Source: Amycolatopsis sp. 2-15 (GTDB taxonomy: Bacteria; Actinomycetota; Actinomycetes; Mycobacteriales; Pseudonocardiaceae). Taken from it: a DNA stretch of 64,000 nucleotides. The stretch spans positions 8,774,001 to 8,838,000 of the forward strand of contig NZ_CP127294.1 of assembly GCF_030285625.1 (NCBI RefSeq), read 5' to 3'. Below the pieces are notes generated by a model. The model had not been told where the DNA came from. It did no database searches and worked only from the letters and a program-made list of their open reading frames with translations. Of the stretch, positions 8,374 through 16,752 are shown one piece after another; within the stretch, counting starts at the first letter, position 1; the number at the start of each line of letters is the position of its first letter. The position numbers and the translations under genes were made by a program.

Positions 8374-9608
8374 GCGCCACCACCACAGAGGGGGCGAAGG
8401 GCAAGAAGAGCGGCGGCGGGCTCGCCGGGCTGCAGCGCTTCGGCCGCAGCCTGATGCTGCCCATCGCCGTCTTGCCCGCTGCCGGTCTTCTCAACCGGCT
8501 GGGCCAGGACGACGTGTTCGGCAAGACCGGCCTCGGCTGGGACAAGGTCGCGGCCGTGATCGGCGCGGCCGGCGGTGGCCTGTTCGACTGGCTGCCCCTG
8601 CTGTTCGCCATCGGTATCGCGGTCGGCTTCGCGCGCAAGGGCGACGGCTCGACGGCCGTGGCCGCGGTCGTCGGCTGGGTCGTGTTCAACAAGGTCATCC
8701 AGGCCATCGCGCCGATCAGCAGCCAGGAGGGCTACAAGCCCGGCTGGGAGGGCGCGCCGATCCACTGGCCCTACAGCGTGCTGACCGGTGTGATCAGCGG
8801 TATCGTCGCCGCCCTGCTGTGGCAGCGCTACTACCGGATCAAGCTGCCGAGCTGGCTCGCCTTCTTCGGCGGCCGCCGGTTCGTGCCGATCGTCACCGCG
8901 TTCTCGATGATCATCCTCGGCGTGATCTTCGGCCTGGTCTTCAAGTACGTCGACCACGGCATCAACTCGATCGGCCAGGCCGTCGTCGGCTCGCCGGTGA
9001 TCGGTGGCGGCATCTACGGCGTGCTCAACCGCCTGCTCATCCCGATCGGTCTGCACCAGCTGCTGAACGTGCCGGTGTGGTTCATCTTCGGCGGCGGTGA
9101 CCTCAACAACTTCTTCGGCCACGTGCAGGGTTCCGGCACGTTCATGACCGGCTTCTTCCCGATCTTCATGTTCGCCCTGCCCGCCGCGGCGCTGGCGATC
9201 TGGCAGACCGCGAAGCCGGGCCAGAAGAAGATCGTCGGCTCGATCATGATCTCGGCGGCGCTGACCTCGTTCATCACGGGTGTCACGGAGCCGATCGAGT
9301 TCGCGTTCATGTTCGTCGCGTGGCCGCTCTACATCTTCCACGCGATCATGACCGGTGTCTCGCTGGCCGTCTGCAACGCGCTGGGCATCCACCTCGGCTT
9401 CTCGTTCTCGGGCGGTGCGATCGACTTCGCCCTCAACTCGTCGCTGGACACGGCGCACCGGGCGTGGCTGCTGATCCCGATCGGCCTGGTCTTCGCCGTC
9501 ATCTACTACGTGGTGTTCCGGTTCGTGATCACGAAGTGGAACATGCGCACCCCCGGCCGCGAAGACGACACGATCGAAGCCGACCTCGACCGCACGGCCG
9601 CGAAGTAA
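8370..9608 (+). CDS. nagE: PTS EIIC permease, N-acetylglucosamine type
   Basis: Membrane channel component of the PTS, 412 residues. The N-terminal GLQRFGRSLMLPIAVLPAAG is characteristic of glucose/GlcNAc EIIC, followed by about ten hydrophobic segments. The substrate-site region includes LLIPIGLHQLLNVPVWF and the conserved GVTEPIEFAFMF. The C-terminus is short and no EIIB is fused, matching the separate EIIB gene upstream. It overlaps the regulator gene by four bases and is followed 31 bp later by HPr. Sugar specificity for GlcNAc is inferred from family and the dre site. Confidence 0.92.
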   Translation: MSATTTEGAKGKKSGGGLAGLQRFGRSLMLPIAVLPAAGLLNRLGQDDVFGKTGLGWDKVAAVIGAAGGGLFDWLPLLFAIGIAVGFARKGDGSTAVAAVVGWVVFNKVIQAIAPISSQEGYKPGWEGAPIHWPYSVLTGVISGIVAALLWQRYYRIKLPSWLAFFGGRRFVPIVTAFSMIILGVIFGLVFKYVDHGINSIGQAVVGSPVIGGGIYGVLNRLLIPIGLHQLLNVPVWFIFGGGDLNNFFGHVQGSGTFMTGFFPIFMFALPAAALAIWQTAKPGQKKIVGSIMISAALTSFITGVTEPIEFAFMFVAWPLYIFHAIMTGVSLAVCNALGIHLGFSFSGGAIDFALNSSLDTAHRAWLLIPIGLVFAVIYYVVFRFVITKWNMRTPGREDDTIEADLDRTAAK

Positions 9609-9639
9609 GATCACCAGCAGTATTCGAGAGAGGACGACC

Positions 9640-9909
9640 ATGCCGGAGAAACGAGTCACCGTGGCCAGCAAGGTGGGCCTGCACGCCAGGCCGGCCGCGC
9701 TGGTCGCCAAGGCGGCCGCGGCGCAGTCCGTCGCGGTGAGCATCGCCAAGGCCGGCGGCGACCCGGTGGCCGCCGGCAGCGTGCTCAACCTGATGACGCT
9801 CGCCGCCGCGTTCGGCGACGAGGTCGTCATCAGCGCCGAGGGCGAGGGCGCCGACGCCGCGATCGACGCGGTGGCGGAGCTCGTCGCCACGGATCTCGAC
9901 GCTCAGTAG
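9640..9909 (+). CDS. ptsH: Phosphocarrier protein HPr
   Basis: 89-residue general PTS phosphocarrier. The active-site histidine lies in VGLHARPAALVAKAA near residue 15. The regulatory-serine region reads AAGSVLNLMTLAA, with a Ser at the usual place. In many genomes ptsH lies with ptsI; here it closes the GlcNAc operon, a common actinomycete layout. A hairpin follows at 9929-9975. Confidence 0.95.
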   Translation: MPEKRVTVASKVGLHARPAALVAKAAAAQSVAVSIAKAGGDPVAAGSVLNLMTLAAAFGDEVVISAEGEGADAAIDAVAELVATDLDAQ

Positions 9910-9928
9910 GTACCACTCCAGGGGCAGC

Positions 9929-9975
9929 CGAAGGGGCCGTCCATCGCCGGAAACCGGTGGTGGGTGGCCCCTTCG
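9929..9975 (+). terminator. Terminator hairpin after ptsH
   Basis: Outer arms CGAAGGGGCC (9929-9938) and GGCCCCTTCG (9966-9975) are perfect complements. They enclose a second partly paired stem (CCATCGCCGG / CCGGTGGTGG) with an AAA tip. It starts 20 bp after the ptsH stop. Confidence 0.75.
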
Positions 9976-10108
9976 CTCATGCATCGGCCGCTTGCCCGAT
10001 CCGGCCGAAAGGAGGCGGATACCCAACGGGAGGTCACCGCGCGTGCCAACGGTTTCCGCCGTGACTGTGGTCGGATCGGCAACAAGCAGCACAGTTAAAG
10101 TGTGAGGT

Positions 10109-10924
10109 ATGAAGAGCCTGCGCCTGATCGACGAGTGGCCGGTGGACAACGCCGCGGCCGGGGTGGTTTCCGCCGACGGTGAGGTGCGCGACCGCCACGG
10201 CGATCCCGCCCGCGTGTTCCGCCTGGCGTCGGTGACCAAGCTGCTCACCGCCTACACTGCGCACATCGCGCTCGAGGAGGGCGTGGTCGAGCTGGACACC
10301 CCGGCCGGTCCCGAGGGCTCGACCGTGCGCCATCTGCTCGCCCACACCTCCGGCCTCGCCTTCGACGCGCACAAGGAGATGGCCCTGCCCGGCACTCGCC
10401 GCCTGTACTCCAACGCCGGCTTCGAAGTCCTGGCCGACACCCTCACCGAACACTCCGGCATCCCCTTCGCCGACTACCAGCGCGAAGCCCTGCTGGACCC
10501 GTTGGGCATGACCGCCACCGTGCTCGACGGATCCCCCGCCTCCGGCGCCGCGTCCACTGTGGACGATTTACTGGTGTTCGCCGCCGAACTGCAGTCCCCG
10601 AAACTCCTCGCGGCCGCCACCCTCGCCGCCGCCACGGACGTCGCTTTTCCCGGGCTGAACGGCGTGCTCCCCGGCTTCGGCTACCAGAAACCCAACGACT
10701 GGGGCCTCGGCTTCGAACTGCGCGACCACAAGTCTCCACACTGGACCGGCTCCGCAAGCTCCCCGCGCACCTTCGGCCACTTCGGCCAGTCCGGCACTTT
10801 CCTCTGGGTTGACCCCGAGGCCGGCCACGCCTGCGTCGCCCTGGCGGACCGCTCCTTCGGCCCCTGGGCCGCCGAAGCATGGCCCCCGTTCACCGACGCG
10901 GTACTGGCCGACCTGAAGGGCTGA
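10109..10924 (+). CDS. Serine beta-lactamase-like / penicillin-binding protein family hydrolase
   Basis: 271-residue protein of the class C beta-lactamase/esterase superfamily. The nucleophile motif SVTK (S-x-x-K) is near residue 47 in FRLASVTKLLTAY. The second motif YSNAGFEVLAD supplies the Tyr of YxN, and HFGQSGT near the C-terminus matches the third box. Other family segments are VRHLLAHTSGL and DPLGMTATVLDG. There is no signal peptide, so it is probably cytoplasmic. Substrate cannot be told; such proteins may be esterases or D-peptidases. It stands alone on the plus strand and is followed by a palindromic repeat. Confidence 0.85.
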   Translation: MKSLRLIDEWPVDNAAAGVVSADGEVRDRHGDPARVFRLASVTKLLTAYTAHIALEEGVVELDTPAGPEGSTVRHLLAHTSGLAFDAHKEMALPGTRRLYSNAGFEVLADTLTEHSGIPFADYQREALLDPLGMTATVLDGSPASGAASTVDDLLVFAAELQSPKLLAAATLAAATDVAFPGLNGVLPGFGYQKPNDWGLGFELRDHKSPHWTGSASSPRTFGHFGQSGTFLWVDPEAGHACVALADRSFGPWAAEAWPPFTDAVLADLKG

Positions 10925-10942
10925 CTCACACCGCCCCAACGC

Positions 10943-10973
10943 CGCATTCGGTGCGCTCAACGCACCCAATGCG
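10943..10973. repeat. Single copy of the dispersed palindromic repeat
   Basis: CGCATTcgGTGCG (10943-10955) and CGCACccAATGCG (10961-10973) pair with two mismatches around a CTCAA loop. The sequence belongs to the family repeated three times at 3811-3910. It lies 18 bp after the hydrolase stop and may serve as its terminator. Confidence 0.8.
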
Positions 10974-11170
10974 AACTCACATTTGGTTGCACAAGTGTTA
11001 GCTGACGTCCGGGGGACGGGTCGGCGTCGAGCACGTGACGCACCTGTTCCGAGCCGGGACAGCTACAGATAGCCTTCCACCAGCAGAATTACCCGGCGTA
11101 CGTGGCTTTGAAAGGGGCAGCTGGCACGCCGTCACCCGTTCCGCTCGACGGCCATGAGGGCGACAAGGTG

Positions 11171-11371
11171 CTAACCCCATCGTGAGCGCACTGCCACGTA
11201 CGTCGAGCGGCCTGGACCGAGGCAGGTGATCACTTCCCGGCGCACGCGCGCCGACGCGTCGACCGAGGACCGGTAGTCCCAGCGGTGCCGGTCGGTGTCC
11301 CACACATACACCGCGCCATCGAGGCGCGGTCGACGTACTCGCGTCGGCGCTGGATCGCCTCGATCCGACAT
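11171..11371 (-). CDS. Doubtful 66-residue ORF in a gene-poor stretch
   Basis: Between 10974 and 11550 nothing is clearly recognisable. The best candidate is this minus-strand frame from an ATG at 11371, with a segment DGAVYVWDTDRHRWDYRSSV and an Arg-rich remainder. It has no clear Shine-Dalgarno, no known domain, and competing frames on both strands. It may be gene debris at the edge of the AT-richer island that follows. Confidence 0.2.
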   Translation of the reverse strand: MSDRGDPAPTRVRRPRLDGAVYVWDTDRHRWDYRSSVDASARVRREVITCLGPGRSTYVAVRSRWG

Positions 11372-11550
11372 TCGCCCGCGCCGAGGCTGGCTGCGCGTAG
11401 ACCTTTTGCTGTTGGAGCGGACGGACCGAGCCAATGTTGACTGCAAAGGAGCGCGCTTTCGTGATGTGCAGGTTGGCCTCTTCGCGTGCGCTCTGGGCAA
11501 TGAACGCCAACCTCGTCGGGTGACAGTTCAGATAGTTACGAGGTGACAGG

Positions 11551-12108
11551 TCAAGCTTGCGGCGCAGACCTGAACTGCGACCTGTGACGCGATGAAAAGA
11601 AGAGAAAGTAGGCGATTGCAAGATTGATAGTGACACCGAGCGCCGCAATTACGGGAAGTAAAATGTAGAGCACAATCGTCGCCGTAAAGTGCAGCTGCTC
11701 TTGGTCGGAATAGTTGCCCGATGTTGTCACAGACAGGGCGTACCAAGGCACGAATACAATGGTCGCCAACCAGGCTGGAATAAGTGTGCCCAGTTGCACT
11801 CCGATCGCGGTGTACTCTTTTCTCTGCTTAAGATATCCTGTTGATACGTACGAGCGTGCCACAATTAAGCCGATTCCCGATATCACCAAACAGCAAGCAG
11901 ATATAACTCCCAATCCTACGGTAAGCACGGTAGAGGGATCGTAGAACGTGGGAAGACTGTAGCCGAAAATAGGAATAGCAATGATCAAGAGCAGTCCAAG
12001 GGTGATGCTAATCGAACCCCATCGGATTGAGATCGCCCGAATCCTCCCGACCAGATCCGGGGGAACCCAACGATCGGGCGACATTGAGAATGCGTAGGGG
12101 TTTGCCAT
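11551..12108 (-). CDS. Four-helix membrane protein, last gene of the ESX-type cassette
   Basis: 185-residue protein starting at the ATG at 12108, which overlaps the preceding stop by one base (TAATG). Four hydrophobic segments are visible: ISITLGLLLIIAIPIFGYSL, VLTVGLGVISACCLVISGIG, LGTLIPAWLATIVFVPWYAL and TATIVLYILLPVIAALGVT. No family is recognised. Base composition is clearly lower in GC than the surroundings. Tight coupling to a WXG-type membrane protein suggests a partner or protective role, which is inference only. Confidence 0.7.
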   Translation of the reverse strand: MANPYAFSMSPDRWVPPDLVGRIRAISIRWGSISITLGLLLIIAIPIFGYSLPTFYDPSTVLTVGLGVISACCLVISGIGLIVARSYVSTGYLKQRKEYTAIGVQLGTLIPAWLATIVFVPWYALSVTTSGNYSDQEQLHFTATIVLYILLPVIAALGVTINLAIAYFLFFSSRHRSQFRSAPQA

Positions 12109-12866
12109 TACTGGACTCGCCAATCCGACGAATTCGACATAGCTCCCGTGTCGGATACGGACCACGTGGAGCCAAGTGCATTAACCTTGTCCAGAATTGC
12201 TTGCTGCTCGCTGGCAACGGTGCCGGTCAGGGAGTCGACAGCCGAGATGGTCGCGAAAATTCCAGCAATACTCGCTCCCAGTGCGCCGAGCAGGATGACG
12301 ATCGCGGCCGGAATGCCCACTACAGTGCATGCACTCACGATGGCAATTCCAAATGCGATCAGTAGACCTGCGACAATCCCAATAATTTGAGTCCAGAAGC
12401 TGTCAATTCCATTCGCGAGGGCAACCAGGGAATTTCGAATCTGCAAACCCAAATCTTTAAGTGAATTCAGTCCGCTGATCTGGGCTGGAACTGTGGTCTT
12501 GTAAGCTTCCGCTGCGCGTCCCTGCCATTCGATTTCCGTCTTGAGCTTATCGATCGATATGGCGCCGGCAATATCGCCAATGGGATTCCCGATAGCGTCC
12601 GACCACATAGCCGCAGCAGCCTTGAGCCTGCCGGGGTTCCCTCGGTCGGTGGCAAAGTGCTTGCATGCAGTCCAGAATTCGGCCATTTTTTTGTTGAGAT
12701 CATCCATGGCCTTACGAACAGGCTCAATCAAGTCTGAAAGGAAACCAGGAACCCAACTCATCACATCATTTACCTTGTTGAACAATTCCTCAACTTGGCG
12801 TTCGATCTCGTTGAGCTTACCGATCGCCTGGTCAATGAGCGGGTTCTCTCCTGTTGCGGTTGTCAT
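12108..12866 (-). CDS. WXG-type protein with C-terminal transmembrane hairpin
   Basis: 252 residues from an ATG at 12866, placed after a strong AAGGAGGGG ribosome site. The first 170 residues are helical and contain the WXG100-like turn IEWQGRAAEAYKTTV, as in type VII secretion substrates. Then come two long hydrophobic stretches, IIGIVAGLLIAFGIAIVS and IPAAIVILLGALGASIAGIF, and a short polar tail. This pattern fits an ESX-exported or membrane-inserting effector, though no catalytic domain is present. GC is low for the window. It sits between the EspC-like gene and a small membrane protein. Confidence 0.65.
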   Translation of the reverse strand: MTTATGENPLIDQAIGKLNEIERQVEELFNKVNDVMSWVPGFLSDLIEPVRKAMDDLNKKMAEFWTACKHFATDRGNPGRLKAAAAMWSDAIGNPIGDIAGAISIDKLKTEIEWQGRAAEAYKTTVPAQISGLNSLKDLGLQIRNSLVALANGIDSFWTQIIGIVAGLLIAFGIAIVSACTVVGIPAAIVILLGALGASIAGIFATISAVDSLTGTVASEQQAILDKVNALGSTWSVSDTGAMSNSSDWRVQ

Positions 12867-12894
12867 TGTGAAACCCCTCCTTATCAAAGCGCTG

Positions 12895-13209
12895 TCAATG
12901 CCCGCCTGCACGGGTGATGTGATGTTGATTCTGCTCTTCATCTCGTTCGTACAGGTCAGCTGCCTTGCGTAGCGCTCCAGCAAGGTTTCGGAAATTGCTC
13001 TCCGCCTGATTGATCATGTCCTGCATGGTGGCACTGGTCTGATTGTAGAGCCGATCGAAGCCATGTGAGGCGGCATACGACATTACGTCGGCAGGCGTGA
13101 GGCCGAGCGGGTCAATCGCGCCTTTCGGTGGGTTGAGCCCATCAGCGGCGTGATCCCAGATCGCCGCGTCCGAGCGGAGAGCTTCCAATGCTACGACTAC
13201 ATCTGTCAC
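12895..13209 (-). CDS. EspC/WXG100-like ESX-associated small protein
   Basis: 104 residues, starting at GTG 13209, five bases after the YbaB-like gene. The sequence VVVALEALRSDAAIWDHAADGL, split by convention at the first ten residues, resembles the DUF2580/EspC-like family of actinomycete ESX loci. The C-terminal NFRNLAGALRKAADLYERDE is a typical amphipathic WXG100-type helix ending with YxxxE-like spacing. It probably pairs with a partner and is secreted by a type VII system encoded elsewhere, since no ATPase (EccC) is present here. Confidence 0.7.
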   Translation of the reverse strand: MTDVVVALEALRSDAAIWDHAADGLNPPKGAIDPLGLTPADVMSYAASHGFDRLYNQTSATMQDMINQAESNFRNLAGALRKAADLYERDEEQNQHHITRAGGH

Positions 13210-13214
13210 TGTCC

Positions 13215-13952
13215 TTACTCCCTGTCGTTTTCTCCGTTGAGTGGTAGCGCGAGGCCGACCCGGCGTGACAGCCGTTGCGGGTCGTAGAGCATCCCCATGA
13301 TTTCGGCGATGGCAGGCCCTTGCGGCCCGTTGACGATTTCAGGCGGAGTGTTCGCGGCGTGAAGTTGCCGTAGCACATCCGTGATTTCACTTTCGATCTC
13401 GGTGTAACGGACACTGCCGGCCCACGTCGGATCGATGGATATTTCGACGACTTGGCCATTGATCCCTGAACCAGTCAGATGGCCACCAACGCTCTCCACG
13501 GTTATACGGCGATCGACCACCGTCGCCGCTTGCTCAATGAAGCGCGCCATCTCGGTGGTCGCCGCATCCACGAGGCGCAGCATGTCATCCGGCCCAAGAG
13601 GCGACTCGTCAGCCTGATCCTCCTGCCTTCCGCCGAATGCAGGAGGCGCGGGTACGTTGCGTTGGACATCCTCCACCTGGCGAGCGAGAGCCGCGATCGT
13701 TGCCGCGTTCGCCGCCGCGAGCACACTTGAGTGAAGGCCACGTGGATCCACAGCTCTTGTCCAGTTGCGGTCAAGCGCTACCGACAGTACTTCTGCGGCA
13801 GGTGAGACCGTGACCGAGACGATCCGATCAGGGTCCTGCCCTGTGAGCCGCTCGCTATCCGGAGCTGTTTCCTCAGCCTGTATAGGTGACTGATCACATT
13901 CCCAGTCTTCTGCTTCTTCGAAGCCCCACCTGTTGTCATCCACTATGGACAC
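13215..13952 (-). CDS. YbaB/EbfC-like ESX-associated protein
   Basis: 245 residues from GTG 13952 (VSIVDDNRWGFEEAEDW), preceded by GAGGAGC. It holds two similar segments: IVSVTVSPAAEVLSVALDRN with a following helix, and GQVVEISIDPTWAGSVRYTE followed by IESEITDVLRQLH. Each strand-strand-helix unit resembles the YbaB fold seen in proteins that accompany ESX operons. No enzyme motif is visible. It follows the broken EspG-like gene after 26 bp and precedes the EspC-like gene, so it is the first intact member of the cassette. Confidence 0.6.
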   Translation of the reverse strand: MSIVDDNRWGFEEAEDWECDQSPIQAEETAPDSERLTGQDPDRIVSVTVSPAAEVLSVALDRNWTRAVDPRGLHSSVLAAANAATIAALARQVEDVQRNVPAPPAFGGRQEDQADESPLGPDDMLRLVDAATTEMARFIEQAATVVDRRITVESVGGHLTGSGINGQVVEISIDPTWAGSVRYTEIESEITDVLRQLHAANTPPEIVNGPQGPAIAEIMGMLYDPQRLSRRVGLALPLNGENDRE

Positions 13953-13978
13953 GCTCCTCGTCGAGCTCGGGTTGTTCG

Positions 13979-14747
13979 TCACATCCGTCGGCACTGAGCA
14001 CCGTCCGCCGGTTGAGTCGGCACGTCCTGGCGTGGTGAGCGCAGCTGCTTCAGGAGGTCGTAGGTTTTGCTGATCACCGTGTCTGCACGACCGAGTGCGA
14101 CGTTGACGTACCCGGTCGTAGCCAGGTTCTTCGGTGAAGGAGAATAGGTCTGGCCGTGGTCGGTGTCGTAGTACGTGCAGCAGGAGCCCACCGCTGGTGC
14201 GGTAGCCACCGACACCGTCGCGCCAACCCTGCGTGGATCTGGCCGCCACTGACCCGGGGCAGCCCGACAATGCCCAGCCACGGCGCACATCCCGGCGAGC
14301 GGGTGAGCCGCCGAGGGCTTGCCGCAGGTCCGACTCCGGTACCGACAGCGCCGGGCCCGGACCTGGCTGCACGTCGCGCAGCTCCACCTCCAGGTCCCCG
14401 ACGAGTGCGTCGAACCGGGCCGGGCGCAGCACCACATTTCCCGACGACGGCACGTGACAGGCGAGCATGGCATCGTTGCCGCTGGTGGCGACATGCAGGT
14501 GGTACCGGCCGGTCGAGGGCTCGACGCCGGCCGAGAATTCTTGGGCAGCTCGGCCCAGCACGGTCATCGTGCGGAGAAACTCCTCGCCCGGCCGCCCAGC
14601 ACGCCACACCCCATGGTCCGCCAGCAGCTCTTGACTGATGTCTCGATGGGCTTGGGCTTCGTTGGGGTCTCGCCACATCGGCTCCGGGGCGAGCGTGGCC
14701 GGCAGGGACACCCCGGCCGCGTCCGCACCGACATGGAGACAATCCAC
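13979..14747 (-). pseudogene. EspG-family ESX chaperone, frameshifted
   Basis: EspG proteins bind PE/PPE-type substrates for type VII export. From GTG 14747 one frame gives VDCLHVGADAAGVSLPATL and continues through EEFLRTMTVLGRAAQEFSAG to VPESDLRQALGG, which fits the N-terminal two thirds. Near 14305 similarity passes to another frame, which holds the C-terminal part YYDTDHGQTYS and RADTVISKTYDLLKQL. A stretch in the third frame (GLPRVSGGQIHAGL) also looks family-like, so more than one indel is probable. The stop at 13979 lies 26 bp before the next gene. It is almost certainly non-functional unless the frameshifts are sequencing errors. Confidence 0.6.
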
Positions 14748-14799
14748 GGGCAGGACAAGTTCACGGGGATCACGAGCATTGGGTACGCCCCCTCCAGAC

Positions 14800-15120
14800 C
14801 GATGACCGGCGGTGTCGCCTTCAGCAGCTCGCCGATCAGCGCGTCGTCCGGATCGTCTTCCAGCAGGTAGTCCGCGGTCTTTGCGCTCGGAGTCTTCAGT
14901 CCCTTCACCCTTGCCCCCGCGTCCGATAGCCCCGCCACCCATGCCAGGTCCGGCTGGCCGTGCTGTGCCGCCCGCAGCGCCACCGCCGAGCACAGCGGTC
15001 GATCCGGATCCCTCCCCGGAACCGGAGTCCACACCGGAACCGTGGTTGGGCCTGCGGTGTGGAGGCTGGTTTCCCCCGCCGTCTGCTGGCTGCCGGGCCT
15101 TCCCCACTGCGTCCCCCTTG
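14800..15120 (-). pseudogene. C-terminal remnant of a PPE-like ESX substrate, frameshifted
   Basis: Actinomycete PPE-like proteins end with a Gly-rich tail and a signature of the type YL-x-E-DPD-x5-G-x4-TAPPVIG. Here one frame carries GPGMGGGAIGRGGKGEGTED. After a one-base shift at an AAA run near 14880 the next frame reads TADYLLEDDPDDALIGELLK and then ATPPVIG at about 14800. The N-terminal PPE domain is absent, and upstream sequence to 15300 shows nothing recognisable. It is therefore a truncated, frameshifted relic directly upstream of the EspG relic, which is the expected gene order. Confidence 0.6.
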
Positions 15121-15301
15121 GCCCCTCCGCCGATCAACCTGCATGACCAACACCGATAGTAACCAACTGGCCACAATGTGTCCGGCGAACCGTGCAACTT
15201 CGCAGGTCGATCCGATCATGCCGCTGACCTGGGGAATCCCGGCGCACGCAGGCACCCCGCTACACCTGCTGTGGAGATCCTCCGCTCCGTAGGCTGCGAG
15301 C

Positions 15302-15576
15302 GTGGCTGACGAGCATGGGTCGTGGAAGACGTTCGGTGAGCGGCTGATCTACGACAACCGGCGGGTCATGGTCGGGTTGACGGACGTCGAGGCGCCGAAC
15401 GGCGAGCGCTGGGAGTACCACGTGGTGCACCTGGCCGGATAGCTAATTGCGCTGATCGTGAACGACCGGGAGGACACGCTGATGCTCTGGCCGCTACCGG
15501 CTCGCCACGGAGCAGTGGGGATATGAGCTGCTTGGCGGCATGGTCGACGACGGCGACCACTCGGCGGCTTGTTGCA
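15302..15576 (+). pseudogene. Nudix hydrolase remnant with stop and frameshift
   Basis: From GTG 15302 the reading frame gives VADEHGSWKTFGERLIYDNR and WEYHVVHLAG, then an in-frame TAG at 15440. Reading on in the same frame gives LIALIVNDREDTLMLW. A shift at about 15490 then continues with LATEQWGYELLGGMVDDGDH. These are the N-terminal half and the start of the Nudix box (GG plus acidic residues) of ADP-sugar-type Nudix hydrolases. The rest of the box is missing. From 15577 to 15791 nothing is recognised. Confidence 0.75.
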
Positions 15577-15791
15577 GAATTACACTGCGCGTCGCTCCGC
15601 GGTGTCCTTGTACACCGTGTTCTTGCGGCTCGCCGACAGTTTGACGCCACAGCCGGGCGCACGCTTTCCCGCCATGACACACGGTCACCGGCCGTAAAGC
15701 GGCTTCGGGGTGCTTACCCCACGCAACACGCTCCCGCGAGAACCGCAAGAACCGGGCAGCACCGCGAGAACCGCCCCAAAGCCGAAAACTC

Positions 15792-16733
15792 TTACTCCAT
15801 CACCCGAATCGGCTCCCCAGCCCGAAAAGCCGCAATATCCTCCACCGCATCCCGATAAAAGATCTCGTACGTCTCCCGGCTCACGTATCCGACATGCGGC
15901 GTCAGAATCACATTGTCGAGGCCACGAACCGGATGATCAGTCGGCAACGGCTCCACGTCATACACATCCAACGCCGCCGCCGCAATCCGCCGCGAACGCA
16001 ACGCATCCAGCAACGCGGCCTCATCCACAATCGGCCCCCGAGACGTGTTCACCAGCAACGCCGTCGGCTTCATGCGACCGAGCTCCCCCACCCCGACCAA
16101 ACCACGGCTACGCTCCGACAACACCACGTGCACGGACAAAACATCACTACGCTCGAACAGCTCGTCCTTCGAAACCGCAGCAACCCCGTGCTCCGCAGCC
16201 TTCTCAGGCGTCAGATTCGGGCTCCACGCGATCGTCTCCATCCCGAACGCCTGCCCGATCCGCGCCGACGCACTCCCCAGCCGCCCCAAACCGAGCAGGC
16301 CCAGCGTCTTCCCGCTCAACACGGTCCCGACCCCGACCTGCCACCCACCCTCCTGCATGGACCGCACATCCGCCGGCAGGTTCCGCGCCGCGGCCAGGAT
16401 CAACGCCCACGTGTGCTCCAACGTCGGCGGCCCGAGGTACCCCGTGGCCGACACCACAACGCCATTGCGCTTAGCCGCCGCGACATCGATCGCCGCGTTA
16501 CGCCGCCCAGTACTCACCAACAGGCGCAAATCCGGCAACCGGTCCAAAACCTCCGCCGGAAACCGCGTGCGCTCACGCATCGCCACGGCGACGTCGAAGC
16601 CGGCCAGCTTCCGCACCACGTCGTCGGCGTCGGTGAAGGCCTCGGTGAAGACCTCGATTTCGGCACCGAGGGAGTCCCAGTCGGCATAGGTGAGCGCGAC
16701 GTTCTGGTAGTCGTCGAGAATCGCGATCTTCAT
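15792..16733 (-). CDS. D-2-hydroxyacid dehydrogenase, NAD-dependent
   Basis: 313-residue oxidoreductase from ATG 16733 (MKIAILDDYQNV). The Rossmann motif reads LGLLGLGRLGSASARIGQAF near residue 145. The catalytic set is present: Arg in VNTSRGPIVDE, Glu in DVYDVEPLP, and His in ILTPHVGYVSRE. The substrate-domain loop STGRRNAAID fits the general 2-hydroxyacid/phosphoglycerate dehydrogenase family. Substrate is unknown. It lies 19 bp beyond the HAD phosphatase stop on the same strand and may be its operon partner. Confidence 0.9.
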   Translation of the reverse strand: MKIAILDDYQNVALTYADWDSLGAEIEVFTEAFTDADDVVRKLAGFDVAVAMRERTRFPAEVLDRLPDLRLLVSTGRRNAAIDVAAAKRNGVVVSATGYLGPPTLEHTWALILAAARNLPADVRSMQEGGWQVGVGTVLSGKTLGLLGLGRLGSASARIGQAFGMETIAWSPNLTPEKAAEHGVAAVSKDELFERSDVLSVHVVLSERSRGLVGVGELGRMKPTALLVNTSRGPIVDEAALLDALRSRRIAAAALDVYDVEPLPTDHPVRGLDNVILTPHVGYVSRETYEIFYRDAVEDIAAFRAGEPIRVME

Positions 16734-16752
16734 GCGCCCCACCGTAGTCCGC

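Noticed and set aside
10998..11648. 216-codon minus-strand frame near the island edge
   Set aside because: No ribosome site, no domain, Arg/Ser-rich composition and overlap with other equally poor frames.
13215..15197. One long minus-strand 660-residue protein
   Set aside because: The open frame crosses three different gene relics. Only the part after GTG 13952 is consistently coding; upstream family similarity changes frame.
15577..15791. Possible transposase or integrase debris after the Nudix remnant
   Set aside because: No DDE, serine or tyrosine recombinase motif, inverted repeat or target duplication could be seen.
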